From: Thiogranum sp.
GTDB lineage: Bacteria > Pseudomonadota > Gammaproteobacteria > DSM-19610
DNA length: 64,000 nucleotides
Reading direction: 5' to 3'
Assembly: GCA_024102665.1 (NCBI GenBank)
Contig: JAGFJP010000132.1
Location: 1 to 64,000 of the forward strand
The position numbers were made by a program, and so were the translations under genes. The notes under the pieces were generated by a model that worked only from the letters and a program-made list of their open reading frames with translations, did no database searches and was not told the origin of the DNA. Position 1 is the first letter of the stretch. The number at the start of each line of letters is the position of its first letter. This document shows positions 43,386 through 51,850 of the stretch, one piece after another.

Positions 43386-44266
43386 GTAATAAATCTCACC
43401 GCGGATCAATCATCCTCGAATCTGGACAGATCGTGTCTCAGCAAAGCTGTGAAGGTCACCAGTTTATATTGCGTATGCGGGTACCGAATTGCGCAACGCT
43501 AGCGAAACCTGGGCAATTCGTTCATTTGCAGTGTGACCCGCTCCTCGCGATGCGCAGACCATTATCGATTATGCGAGTCAATTCGAAGCAAGGCTGGATC
43601 GAGTTACTGTATAAGGCCGTCGGCCAAGGTACGCGGTTGCTGGGCAAACGGCAGGCCGGAGACGCCATCAGTGTGCTGGGACCGATCGGTCGGCCTTTTC
43701 AACCGACCCCCGAACGACCGCGGGCGTTATTGCTGGGTGGTGGCGTAGGCATGCCGCCAATGCTGTTCTTGGCCGAGTATCTGAAACGCTGCGGCGAGTA
43801 CCAACCTCTGGTGCTATTAGGCTCAGAAGTTCCTTTTCCGTTTTCTCAACGACCGTCCAGTATCATGGTTCCGGGCATTCCGGACGGCGTTATCGGTGCC
43901 ATGCCGCTGCTGGAAGATCTGGGTATCGCCAGTCGGCTGACGACATTGCAAGGATATCCCGGTTGTTACAACGGTTACATCACCGATCTTGCGCGCTGCT
44001 GGTTAAATTCCCTCAGCGCCTCGCAAATTGGGCAGGTTGAGATATTTGCCTGCGGCCCGCATCCGATGCTTGAAGCCACGGCGAAACTGGCAAGTGAGTA
44101 TGGACTTGCGTGTCAGGTCTCACTGGAAGAGTTTATGGCCTGCGCAGTTGGAGGCTGCGCCGGTTGCGCGGTAAGAGTCACGACGCCATCCGGGCATAGC
44201 ATGAAGCGGGTCTGTGTCGACGGGCCGGTGTTTGACGCATATTCGGTGTTTGCGGAGATCGCTTGA
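43382..44266 (+). CDS. PyrK-like dihydroorotate dehydrogenase electron-transfer subunit
   Basis: 294 residues with the layout of PyrK: an FAD domain with RRPLSIM (about 58-64), an NAD(P)-binding domain with LLLGGGVGMPPMLFLAEYL, and a C-terminal [2Fe-2S] site of four cysteines at about 254, 259, 262 and 278 (CAVGGCAGC plus RVC). It overlaps pyrC' by ATGA, so it is translated with the pyrimidine genes. No pyrD of the PyrK-dependent class 1B lies beside it, and relatives of this gene order in Pseudomonas lack it. It might serve a distant PyrD or another NAD-linked reductase such as a hydrogenase- or sulfide-type flavoprotein. Confidence 0.84.
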   Translation: MSNKSHRGSIILESGQIVSQQSCEGHQFILRMRVPNCATLAKPGQFVHLQCDPLLAMRRPLSIMRVNSKQGWIELLYKAVGQGTRLLGKRQAGDAISVLGPIGRPFQPTPERPRALLLGGGVGMPPMLFLAEYLKRCGEYQPLVLLGSEVPFPFSQRPSSIMVPGIPDGVIGAMPLLEDLGIASRLTTLQGYPGCYNGYITDLARCWLNSLSASQIGQVEIFACGPHPMLEATAKLASEYGLACQVSLEEFMACAVGGCAGCAVRVTTPSGHSMKRVCVDGPVFDAYSVFAEIA

Positions 44267-44296
44267 CCGCTTTCAGAAATCTGCTGATCAAAGGCG

Positions 44297-45412
44297 TCAA
44301 GGCGTTTCGACCAGCGTAACCCCATCCAGGGCACTGCTGGAATCGACCTCATTATCCTTGAGCTTGATCATAAGGCGAACCTCGTTCGCGGAATCGGCAT
44401 AATGGATTGCATCGTCCTGAGTAATCTTTCCTTCCCGGTACAGATCATACAAAGCCTGGTCGAAAGTCTTCATTCCCTGCTGGTTAGAACGTTTCATCAG
44501 ATCCTTGAGCTTGTGAACCTCACCTTTTCGAATCAGGTCTGCGGCCAAGGGAGTATTGATCAAGACCTCAACAGCTACACACCGCCCCTTACCATCGGGT
44601 GTCGGAATCAATTGCTGCGCAATAATTGCCTTCAAATTTAACGACAAGTCCATCAACAACTGGTCCCGCCTGTCTTCGGGAAAGAAGTTGATAATTCGGT
44701 CCATCGCCTGGTTGGCGTTATTGGCGTGCAGGGTTGCAAGACACAGATGACCGGTTTCCGCGAATACGATAGCGTTATCCATGGTTTCCCGCGTACGAAC
44801 CTCACCAATCAAGATTACGTCCGGTGCCTGACGCAACGTGTTTTTCAGCGCAACATCAAACGATTCAGTGTCAATACCAACTTCCCGCTGAGTAACAATG
44901 CAGCCCGCATGCTGATGTACAAACTCTATCGGGTCCTCGATCGTAATGATGTGCCCAGTACTATTATTATTGCGATAGCCAATCATTGAAGCCAGAGACG
45001 TCGATTTTCCGGTACCAGTCGCACCCACGAATATAATGAGTCCACGCTTGGTCATCGCCAGATTCTTTATAATGGGTGGCAGCGTGAGTTCTTCAATTGT
45101 TGGAATGTTGGTTTCAATACGACGCAGCACCATCCCGCAATGATTTCGCTGGTAAAATGCACTAACGCGGAATCGTCCGACACCACTTGCACTTATCGCG
45201 AAGTTGCATTCGTGCTCCCTGTCAAACTCCTTGCGCTGCTCTGCGGTCATCACGCTGAGGACAATTTCACGCGCCTGTTCGGGAGTCAATGTCGACTGAG
45301 ATACTGGCTTGATACGGCCATTAACCTTCATACTGGGAGGCATCCCTGCTGTAATGAACAGATCAGACCCCCCCTTGTGAACCATTAGCTTCAATAGCGA
45401 TGCAAAATCCAT
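44297..45412 (-). CDS. pilU: Type IV pilus retraction ATPase PilU
   Basis: 371 residues, secretion NTPase of the PilT family: Walker A GATGTGKSTS, Asp box IIFVGATG context, Walker B DVILIGEVRTRETM, His box ETGHLCLATLHANNANQAMDR. The C-terminal 25 residues beyond the PilT length (ending ALDGVTLVETP) are usual for PilU. It is 15 bp downstream of pilT. In other bacteria PilU works on the same hexamer as PilT and raises retraction force. Confidence 0.95.
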   Translation of the reverse strand: MDFASLLKLMVHKGGSDLFITAGMPPSMKVNGRIKPVSQSTLTPEQAREIVLSVMTAEQRKEFDREHECNFAISASGVGRFRVSAFYQRNHCGMVLRRIETNIPTIEELTLPPIIKNLAMTKRGLIIFVGATGTGKSTSLASMIGYRNNNSTGHIITIEDPIEFVHQHAGCIVTQREVGIDTESFDVALKNTLRQAPDVILIGEVRTRETMDNAIVFAETGHLCLATLHANNANQAMDRIINFFPEDRRDQLLMDLSLNLKAIIAQQLIPTPDGKGRCVAVEVLINTPLAADLIRKGEVHKLKDLMKRSNQQGMKTFDQALYDLYREGKITQDDAIHYADSANEVRLMIKLKDNEVDSSSALDGVTLVETP

Positions 45413-45427
45413 GTTCGAAGCTCCGCG

Positions 45428-46465
45428 CTACCTGAAGAGATCTTTGTTCATTGCCTTGGAACGGGCATCGATTCGGCTAACCAGGCCGCGCTGAACCAGT
45501 TCCTGCAAATTCTGATCAAGCGTCTGCATACCAACCGATTGCCCGGTCTGGATCGCCGAGTACATTTGCGCAACCTTGTCTTCGCGAATCAGATTTCGTA
45601 TTGCGGGGGTGCCAATCATGATCTCATGAGCCGCAATTCGTCCACCACCCGTCTTTTTCAGAAGAGTTTGTGAAATAACTGCTCGCAGCGACTCCGAAAG
45701 CATGGACCTCACCATTGTCTTTTCCGCGGCCGGAAATACGTCAATGATACGGTCTATTGTTTTTGCCGCAGAACTGGTGTGCAGCGTACCAAACACAAGG
45801 TGGCCGGTTTCTGCGGCCGTAAGTGCCAAACGGATAGTCTCCAGATCGCGCATTTCGCCAACCAGGATAATATCCGGATCTTCGCGCAACGCTGACCTCA
45901 ATGCCTCATTAAACCCGTGCGTATCGCGATGGACTTCGCGCTGGTTCACGAGACACTTTTTACTCTCGTGCACAAACTCAATAGGGTCTTCAACAGTGAG
46001 GATATGCTCAAATCGTTCGTTGTTGATATAGTCCATCATCGCGGCCAGGGTCGTTGACTTGCCCGAGCCGGTTGGCCCCGTAACGAGCACGATTCCTCGC
46101 GGTTGGTTTGCTATTTCTTTAAAACTTGAAGGACAGCCCAGTTCCTCCAGAGACAGAATCGTCGACGGGATGGTTCGGAATACACCGCCCGCCCCCCGAT
46201 TATGGTTAAATGCATTCACACGGAACCGCGCGAGATTCGGAATCTCGAATGAAAAGTCTGTTTCGAGAAACTCCTCGTAATCCTTGCGCTGCTTATCGTT
46301 CATGATGTCGTAAATAAGGCCATGAACGGTCTTGTGATCCAGCGCTGGCACGTTGATCCGGCGGATGTCTCCGTCAACGCGAATCATGGGTGGCAAACCT
46401 GCGGAAATGTGTAAATCGGAGGCCTTGTTCTTGACGCTAAAAGCGAGCAATTCAGCGATATCCAT
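45428..46465 (-). CDS. pilT: Type IV pilus retraction ATPase PilT
   Basis: 345 residues. Walker A GPTGSGKSTTLAAMMDYIN, Asp box ILTVEDPIEFVH, Walker B DPDIILVGEMRDLETIRLALTAAETGHLVFGTLHTSSAAKT split over Walker and His boxes, and the C-terminal AIRNLIREDKVAQMYS that is the AIRNLIRE signature of PilT. The ATG at 46465 follows GGGGA by six bases; one four codons upstream is weaker. It drives pilus depolymerisation for twitching and DNA uptake, and is the motor expected to be controlled by the Pil-Chp system in this window. Divergent from proC. Confidence 0.96.
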   Translation of the reverse strand: MDIAELLAFSVKNKASDLHISAGLPPMIRVDGDIRRINVPALDHKTVHGLIYDIMNDKQRKDYEEFLETDFSFEIPNLARFRVNAFNHNRGAGGVFRTIPSTILSLEELGCPSSFKEIANQPRGIVLVTGPTGSGKSTTLAAMMDYINNERFEHILTVEDPIEFVHESKKCLVNQREVHRDTHGFNEALRSALREDPDIILVGEMRDLETIRLALTAAETGHLVFGTLHTSSAAKTIDRIIDVFPAAEKTMVRSMLSESLRAVISQTLLKKTGGGRIAAHEIMIGTPAIRNLIREDKVAQMYSAIQTGQSVGMQTLDQNLQELVQRGLVSRIDARSKAMNKDLFR

Positions 46466-46629
46466 GCTTTTCCCCATCGGTAGTTCTGAAGGTCCATATC
46501 GTCAAACGACCCTGGAACTTGACCTTTCCATGGCCAAAACCTGCTTTGATATGCTCTGCTCATCGGATTGATGATTCAAGATCTTTCTGCACTTGTCTCA
46601 GGCATTTGTGATCCTGTATCTTTTGTATT

Positions 46630-47457
46630 ATGACAACACCAAAACTCGCGTTCATCGGTGCCGGCAACATGGCCCACAGCATGGTTGGCGGACTCGTTGC
46701 GGATGGCTGGGACCCGGCATCTATTGTCGTAGCTGATCCTGACAACGAGCAGCTCATAAGCCTGTCCAGCCGATTCCCGGTGAGCACTACGCTGGACAAT
46801 AGGGAAGCTGCCGAAGGCAGCGACGTTATATTGCTGGCGGTGAAACCCCAGATTGTCCGTAACGTTGCGAAAGACCTCTCCGTCTCCATACAGAACAAGC
46901 GGCCTCTGGTTATTTCTATTGCCGCAGGGATTCGCGCGGCTGATCTCGAACGATGGCTGGGAGGTAGGTGCCCGATAGTGCGCTGTATGCCCAATACCCC
47001 CGCTCTGGTTCAAAGCGGAGCTACAGCGCTGTTTGCGAACAATAATGTTAGTCCTCCACAGAAAGATCTTGCCGAAAGCATTTTGCGATCGGTGGGTCTG
47101 GCGCTGTGGGTCGAAGATGAAGCGATGCTCGACATCGTAACCGCCCTTTCTGGCAGCGGACCAGCATATTTCTTCCTGATTATCGAAATATTGGAACAGG
47201 CTGCCACTGCGTTGGGCCTGCAAGCCAAAACAGCCAGGCTGCTAGCCGTTCAAACAGCATTCGGCGCCGCAAAAATGGCCCTCGAAAGTAGCGAAGATGC
47301 GGCTTTGCTGAGACAGCGGGTCACATCGCCCGGCGGCACGACTGAAATGGCTCTCAGCGTACTGGAAGAAGGCCAGATCCGCACACTGTTCCACGATGCG
47401 CTTAAAGCCGCCCGCGATCGCGCCGTAGCGCTCGCCGAGCAGTTTGGAGCGGAATGA
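46630..47457 (+). CDS. proC: Pyrroline-5-carboxylate reductase
   Basis: 275 residues; last step of proline synthesis with NAD(P)H. Motifs: LAFIGAGNMAHSMVGGLVADG (Rossmann), LLAVKPQIVRNVAKDL, RCMPNTPALVQSGATAL, ALSGSGPAYFFLIIEILEQAA and RVTSPGGTTEMALSVLEE. The ATG at 46630 has no Shine-Dalgarno sequence, and a TTGTCT-N18-TATCTT promoter-like pair (46593-46622) ends only 7 bp before it, which would leave almost no leader. The yggS gene commonly placed between pilT and proC is absent. Confidence 0.96.
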   Translation: MTTPKLAFIGAGNMAHSMVGGLVADGWDPASIVVADPDNEQLISLSSRFPVSTTLDNREAAEGSDVILLAVKPQIVRNVAKDLSVSIQNKRPLVISIAAGIRAADLERWLGGRCPIVRCMPNTPALVQSGATALFANNNVSPPQKDLAESILRSVGLALWVEDEAMLDIVTALSGSGPAYFFLIIEILEQAATALGLQAKTARLLAVQTAFGAAKMALESSEDAALLRQRVTSPGGTTEMALSVLEEGQIRTLFHDALKAARDRAVALAEQFGAE

Positions 47458-47458
47458 C

Positions 47459-48025
47459 ATGGGTAGCAGCTACGTTACAAACCCTATTGAGTTTCTGATT
47501 AACACAATTTTCGGGCTCTATATCCTGATGGTTATGCTGCGTTTTTTGCTTGCTGCCGTCCGCGCTGATTTCTATAACCCAGTCAGCCAGTTTCTCGTAA
47601 AAGTTACCAATCCGGCACTGACCCCCCTGAGGAGAGTGATTCCCAGTATCGGTAAATTAGACACCAGTGCGTTGCTGTTGATGGTCCTGCTGCAGTTCAT
47701 TTCATTTGTATTCATCGGCTTGCTGCGCGGTGGGGCGATTCGTCCTGTGAGCATACTCGTTCTGTCAGTCGCCGAACTCGTCGGCCTGTTGTTGAACGTG
47801 TTTCTGTTCGCGATCCTAGTCCAGGTAATCGTAAGCTGGATAAATCCAGGCAGCTCCAATCCCGCCATATCTCTTGTTAACAACCTGACGGAACCCGTTT
47901 TGCGGCCTTGCCGACGCCTGTTACCCCCCATTTCAGGGATTGATTTTTCACCAATTTTTGCGCTTATTGGCATTCAGCTGGCAAAAATGTTGATTCTGCC
48001 CCCACTCTACCAGATAGCGCATTGA
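47459..48025 (+). CDS. yggT: YggT family integral membrane protein
   Basis: 188 residues with two YGGT repeats, each a hydrophobic pair of helices ending near a basic RR motif: LINTIFGLYILMVMLRFLLA followed by TNPALTPLRRVIPSIG, and LLLNVFLFAILVQVIVSWIN followed by TEPVLRPCRRLLPPISGIDFSP. Role not firmly known; homologues affect osmotic/potassium stress and cell division/thylakoid organisation. GGAGCGGAATGAC before the ATG overlaps the proC stop. It completes proC-yggT-yggU. Confidence 0.92.
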   Translation: MGSSYVTNPIEFLINTIFGLYILMVMLRFLLAAVRADFYNPVSQFLVKVTNPALTPLRRVIPSIGKLDTSALLLMVLLQFISFVFIGLLRGGAIRPVSILVLSVAELVGLLLNVFLFAILVQVIVSWINPGSSNPAISLVNNLTEPVLRPCRRLLPPISGIDFSPIFALIGIQLAKMLILPPLYQIAH

Positions 48026-48036
48026 ACTGACTGGCC

Positions 48037-48333
48037 ATGACAGAGAACTGGTATTCCTGGGAAGGGAATGCGCTGATACTGCGGGTCCGTGTGTTGCCAC
48101 GCTGCAGCCGCAATGCGATAGCCGGCACCTTGGGAGATCATTTGAAGATCCGCCTCACGGCCCCTCCGGTTGACGGCGCGGCCAATCGCGATCTGGTTCG
48201 GTTCCTGGCGCGCCAATGCGGGGTCCCGCCAAAACAGGTTGATTTGATTTCCGGTACAACCGGCCGTACCAAGAAAGTCCGCATAGATCAGCCCAAACGG
48301 CTTCCCGAGGGCGTAAAACGCAATTTGCCTTGA
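48037..48333 (+). CDS. yggU: YggU family protein (DUF167)
   Basis: 98 residues, DUF167: LRVRVLPRCSRNAIAGTLGD, LKIRLTAPPVDGAANRDLVRFLA and QVDLISGTTGRTKKVRID. A small soluble domain of unknown function that often follows yggT. 11 bp after yggT. In Pseudomonas metX and metW come next; here a GTPase gene does. Confidence 0.93.
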   Translation: MTENWYSWEGNALILRVRVLPRCSRNAIAGTLGDHLKIRLTAPPVDGAANRDLVRFLARQCGVPPKQVDLISGTTGRTKKVRIDQPKRLPEGVKRNLP

Positions 48334-48416
48334 GCGCCGATGTAGCGCTAACCCACCACGGCTTTTCTTCCCGTGTTTCGACGCTAACTGTCTAAAAAAC
48401 TAACTAAAGTGCGAGT

Positions 48417-48456
48417 CCCGGTTGCCGTTAAGACCGGGGGATGCGCTATTCGCGCA
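48417..48456 (+). promoter_or_regulatory. Two adjacent hairpins in the dynamin-gene leader
   Basis: Stem CCCGGT / ACCGGG (48417-48422 with 48433-48438, loop of ten) is followed directly by TGCGC / GCGCA (48442-48446 with 48452-48456, loop TATTC) and then a T-rich GTTTTATTA. They stand 56 bp before the chosen ATG. Could be a weak terminator for yggU or a structured leader; not a riboswitch class I recognise. Confidence 0.35.
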
Positions 48457-48511
48457 ATGTCGTTTTATTACCATGCAGGCAATGGAAACACCAACCGGCG
48501 GGAAACTTTGC

Positions 48512-50497
48512 ATGAAGCATGATCAACTCGACCAGCGCCTCCAGTCCTACTCGGGATGGCGCGATAATCTGATCCAGACAATCCGAAACTTCCACAGCTG
48601 GTTGGAAGACTCTGAACTGGCTTCCCCGGAACAGGATTTGCGCATTTTTGAAACCATCGATGCGTTGCGCAATGACCGCCTGACTATTGCTTTTGTAGCA
48701 GAGTTTTCACGCGGGAAGACTGAATTGATCAACGCACTTTTTTTCTCTCGATTTGGAAAACGCCTGTTGCCGTCCGACGCCGGACGGACCACGATGTGCC
48801 CTACAGAATTATTCTATGACCATAACCAAAATGATGCTTATATCCGACTATTGCCCATTGAGACTCGATTGCAGGATCGCAGCATCGCCGATTTTAAACA
48901 CGATCCGATACACTGGACACAGATTCCGCTCGACAAGAACGATCCGAACCAGATTCAGCAGGCTTTGCGCGAAGTCGTCAAAACCAAACAGGTTCCGTTT
49001 GAGAACGCTAGAGAGCTGGGACTGTACGACGAGTCCACAGACACGCATTTCAAGACACTTGGCAAACCACCCGCGCAAGTGGAGATCCCTTTCTGGCGGC
49101 ATGCACTCATCAGTTTCCCGCACGAGCTATTACAACGCGGCCTTGTGATCCTCGATACCCCCGGGCTGAATGCGCTTGGCAATGAACCGGAACTTACATT
49201 GAGCATGTTGCCTGCTGCGCAGGGCATACTGTTTCTGGTCGGTGCAGATACCGGAGTAACCCGGAGCGACATGGAAATGTGGGAACGCCATGTGCGCGCA
49301 GCGCGAAACGGTTCAAACGAAAACCTCGTCGTAGTGATGAACAAGATCGATACGCTCTGGGACGAACTCAAAGACGCGACGACGGTTGATGCAAGTATAG
49401 AATCGCAACGCAAGTCCTGCGCTGAACACCTGCATGTCGAGCGTGGACAAGTATTCCCACTGTCGGCACAGAAGGCCTTGATCGCCAAGATTCGCAATGA
49501 TGATCAATTGCTCAGGGATAGCCGCCTTCCGGAGCTTGAGAGGTTTCTCGCAGAGAGTGTGCTGCCAGCCAAGCAGGAAATTATCCGCGGCAATCTGATC
49601 GATCAGATAGGCGGCGTGGTGGAAGAAAACATCGCCATGCTCGGTAGCCGCATGACCACGAATACCAGGCAGCTCGGCGAACTACGTTCACTGCGCGGCA
49701 AGAATGCAGATGTCATTATGCATTTGATGACAAAATCCCGTGAAGAGCAGACCACATACCTAAGAAACGTGGAAAGCTTTCAAAATAGCCGCAGACTTTT
49801 ACAAAACCAGGCGCGCACTATGCTAGAGACATTGAGCATGGATGCGCTGGACCGGCTGATTAACAAAACCCGCGAAAGCATGACACACAGCTGGACTACC
49901 GCTGGCATGAAGCGCGGCATGGAGACTTTTTTTGATGGTGCACGGGATACCATGGAACAGGTCTCGGGACACGCCGAGCAGACACGCATGCTCATCCGAG
50001 CGACCTACAAGAAATTCCACGAAGAGCATGGGCTACCTCAATTGACGCCCAAGCAATTTTCGATTGCGCCGTTTTCTACTGAACTCGAACGGTTGTACCA
50101 GGAAGCAGAGATGTTCCGTCGCAGTCCAGTTACCACCATGAGCGAACAGTCGTTCGTGGTGCGGAAATTCTTTATTTCACTCGTGAGCCATACAAGAAGC
50201 CTGTTTTTCAAGGCCAACCAGGACGCCAACGCCTGGCTGAAAGACGTCATGACCCCGCTGGTCAGACAAATCAAGGAACACAAGGCAACAATGGAGAAGC
50301 GCCTGGAGACCTTGCGGCGCATCAGCGAGTCACGGGATACTCTTGAAGCGCGGATAAAAGAACTTGATGAAGCTGTTCGCGAAACGAAACGGCAACTCGA
50401 AATGCTGCAACGAATTCGGAAAGACATGTATGCCCCGCTACCAGGCCATGCTCAAGCTGAATCCGAACCCGTCGCCAGGCAGGAAGCCGTTGTCTGA
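48512..50497 (+). CDS. Dynamin-like large GTPase
   Basis: 661 residues from the ATG at 48512 (GGGA eight bases upstream; ATGs at 48473 and 48482 are alternatives). GTPase motifs: P-loop AEFSRGKT (63-70, with Ala where GxxxxGKS/T has its first Gly), DTPGL at 215 and NKID at 277-280. The second half is almost wholly helical with coiled-coil stretches (EERLETLRRISESRD and ELDEAVRETKRQLEMLQRI regions). No transmembrane helix is evident. Bacterial dynamins remodel or protect membranes and sometimes defend against phages; which applies here is unknown. The place is taken by metXW in Pseudomonas. The gene stands alone, without the paired second dynamin of tandem systems. Confidence 0.85.
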   Translation: MKHDQLDQRLQSYSGWRDNLIQTIRNFHSWLEDSELASPEQDLRIFETIDALRNDRLTIAFVAEFSRGKTELINALFFSRFGKRLLPSDAGRTTMCPTELFYDHNQNDAYIRLLPIETRLQDRSIADFKHDPIHWTQIPLDKNDPNQIQQALREVVKTKQVPFENARELGLYDESTDTHFKTLGKPPAQVEIPFWRHALISFPHELLQRGLVILDTPGLNALGNEPELTLSMLPAAQGILFLVGADTGVTRSDMEMWERHVRAARNGSNENLVVVMNKIDTLWDELKDATTVDASIESQRKSCAEHLHVERGQVFPLSAQKALIAKIRNDDQLLRDSRLPELERFLAESVLPAKQEIIRGNLIDQIGGVVEENIAMLGSRMTTNTRQLGELRSLRGKNADVIMHLMTKSREEQTTYLRNVESFQNSRRLLQNQARTMLETLSMDALDRLINKTRESMTHSWTTAGMKRGMETFFDGARDTMEQVSGHAEQTRMLIRATYKKFHEEHGLPQLTPKQFSIAPFSTELERLYQEAEMFRRSPVTTMSEQSFVVRKFFISLVSHTRSLFFKANQDANAWLKDVMTPLVRQIKEHKATMEKRLETLRRISESRDTLEARIKELDEAVRETKRQLEMLQRIRKDMYAPLPGHAQAESEPVARQEAVV

Positions 50498-50645
50498 TCC
50501 CCCATCCGATCGGAAACGCAGGCTCAATCAACATCACTGACCGGTATTTTCACACCCCTCAGACTTGTTTTGGTCTATAGTTCTACCTGAAGCACGTCCG
50601 AGCCGTGACGGGGTGCCCGTGGACTGCCAAAAGGAGAAGCCAAAG

Positions 50646-51092
50646 ATGCACAAGAAAGAACTTCTAGCCATTTTGCTCAGTATATTCATGTTAGTGACCG
50701 GCAGCGCTAGTGCCGAAAATTCGCAGGACTTCGGTGACTATGTGGTGCATTTCAACGCATTGAGCACTGTTTACCTGCCACCCTCCGTCACCAAGCAATA
50801 CAACATCAAACGCAGCAAGAACCGTGGCATGATCAATATTGCAATACTACGCAAGATGCTGGGCACTCCGGGCAAACCTGTGGCGGCCGAGATCAGCGCC
50901 GACGCGACGAATCTGACCGGGCAGAAACGCGCTATCGCGTTGCGCGAAATACGGGAAGAGAACGCAATCTATTACATTGGCGAGTTTCCTATCACACACG
51001 AAGAAACTCTGCGGTTTCGGTTGCACGTCAAACCCGAGGAAGGAAGCGAAGCTCACGAAGTGACATTCAGGCAACAGTTTTTCACTGAGTGA
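50646..51092 (+). CDS. Secreted DUF4426 protein
   Basis: 148 residues. A signal peptide is clear (MHKKELLAILLSIFMLVTGS, probable cut after ASA near residue 23). The mature part matches DUF4426: FGDYVVHFNALSTVYLPPSV, YNIKRSKNRGMINIAILRK and FRLHVKPEEG. Function unknown; the domain is found next to yggT/metW in gammaproteobacteria, as here. AGGAG precedes the ATG by ten bases. The last 11 bp overlap the 3' end of the convergent membrane-protein gene. Confidence 0.9.
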   Translation: MHKKELLAILLSIFMLVTGSASAENSQDFGDYVVHFNALSTVYLPPSVTKQYNIKRSKNRGMINIAILRKMLGTPGKPVAAEISADATNLTGQKRAIALREIREENAIYYIGEFPITHEETLRFRLHVKPEEGSEAHEVTFRQQFFTE

Positions 51093-51765
51093 ACCACCTG
51101 AAAATCGAATAGATACCAAACAGAATCACGATACTTCCTGCGATGCGGCGGGCGCGGCGGTCGCGCACCCAGGCTGCCAGCGATGCGGCCGCGATCCCCA
51201 TCAACAATAGATTTGGCAGGGTTCCAAGACCAAAAGCCAGCATCAGTAACGCCCCGTAAACAGGGTCGCCGGTTGAGATGGACCACACCAGAACACTATA
51301 TACCAGACCACATGGCAACCATCCCCAGACCAGGCCAAGCAGGTATGCCTGTCGGGGGCTAACTACCGGCAACAGACGTCGCCCCGCTGGTTCTATCCTG
51401 ATCCACGCAATCCCGCCAAGTGCCTCAAGCCGGGAAAGGCCGTGCCACCATCCCCCAAGATACAGACCAAGTGCAACCATGAAAATCGCTGCGACCAGCT
51501 GCAACCCTTGCTGTAACTGGTGCACACCGGTCCAGTTGGCCGCCATCCAGCCGATTCCTCCAAAGAGCGCGCCTGCTATCGTGTAGCTTGAAATTCTCCC
51601 CAGGTTGTATGCCCAGAGAAAGGCCCAACGCCTGCCCCCCCGGCGCTGCGCCTCAGGCAACCCCATAGACAGGGCGCCGACAATCCCCCCACACATGCCG
51701 GCACAATGCACGCCACCCAACAAACCAATAAGAAACGCCGAGAGAAAGGAGACTTCGAACGGCAT
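51082..51765 (-). CDS. UreH-like / sulfite exporter TauE-SafE family membrane protein
   Basis: 227 residues with about six transmembrane helices. Cys motifs GGVHCAGMCGGIVGAL (near residue 17) and WGWLPCGLVYSVLVW (near 150) mark the COG2836 type, a branch of the TauE/SafE and cytochrome-biogenesis (DsbD-like) fold often found beside cytochrome oxidase assembly genes. The paired cysteines hint at metal (copper or nickel) or thiol chemistry in the membrane. No ccoN or copper gene is next to it here, so substrate is open. Confidence 0.85.
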   Translation of the reverse strand: MPFEVSFLSAFLIGLLGGVHCAGMCGGIVGALSMGLPEAQRRGGRRWAFLWAYNLGRISSYTIAGALFGGIGWMAANWTGVHQLQQGLQLVAAIFMVALGLYLGGWWHGLSRLEALGGIAWIRIEPAGRRLLPVVSPRQAYLLGLVWGWLPCGLVYSVLVWSISTGDPVYGALLMLAFGLGTLPNLLLMGIAAASLAAWVRDRRARRIAGSIVILFGIYSIFRWFTQ

Positions 51766-51850
51766 CAGCTTGTACCATGCAGGATCGAAAATGGATTACT
51801 AATATGTCACCGTGTCGTGTTAAATACAGGGACCGTGGGTACCGAACGCT

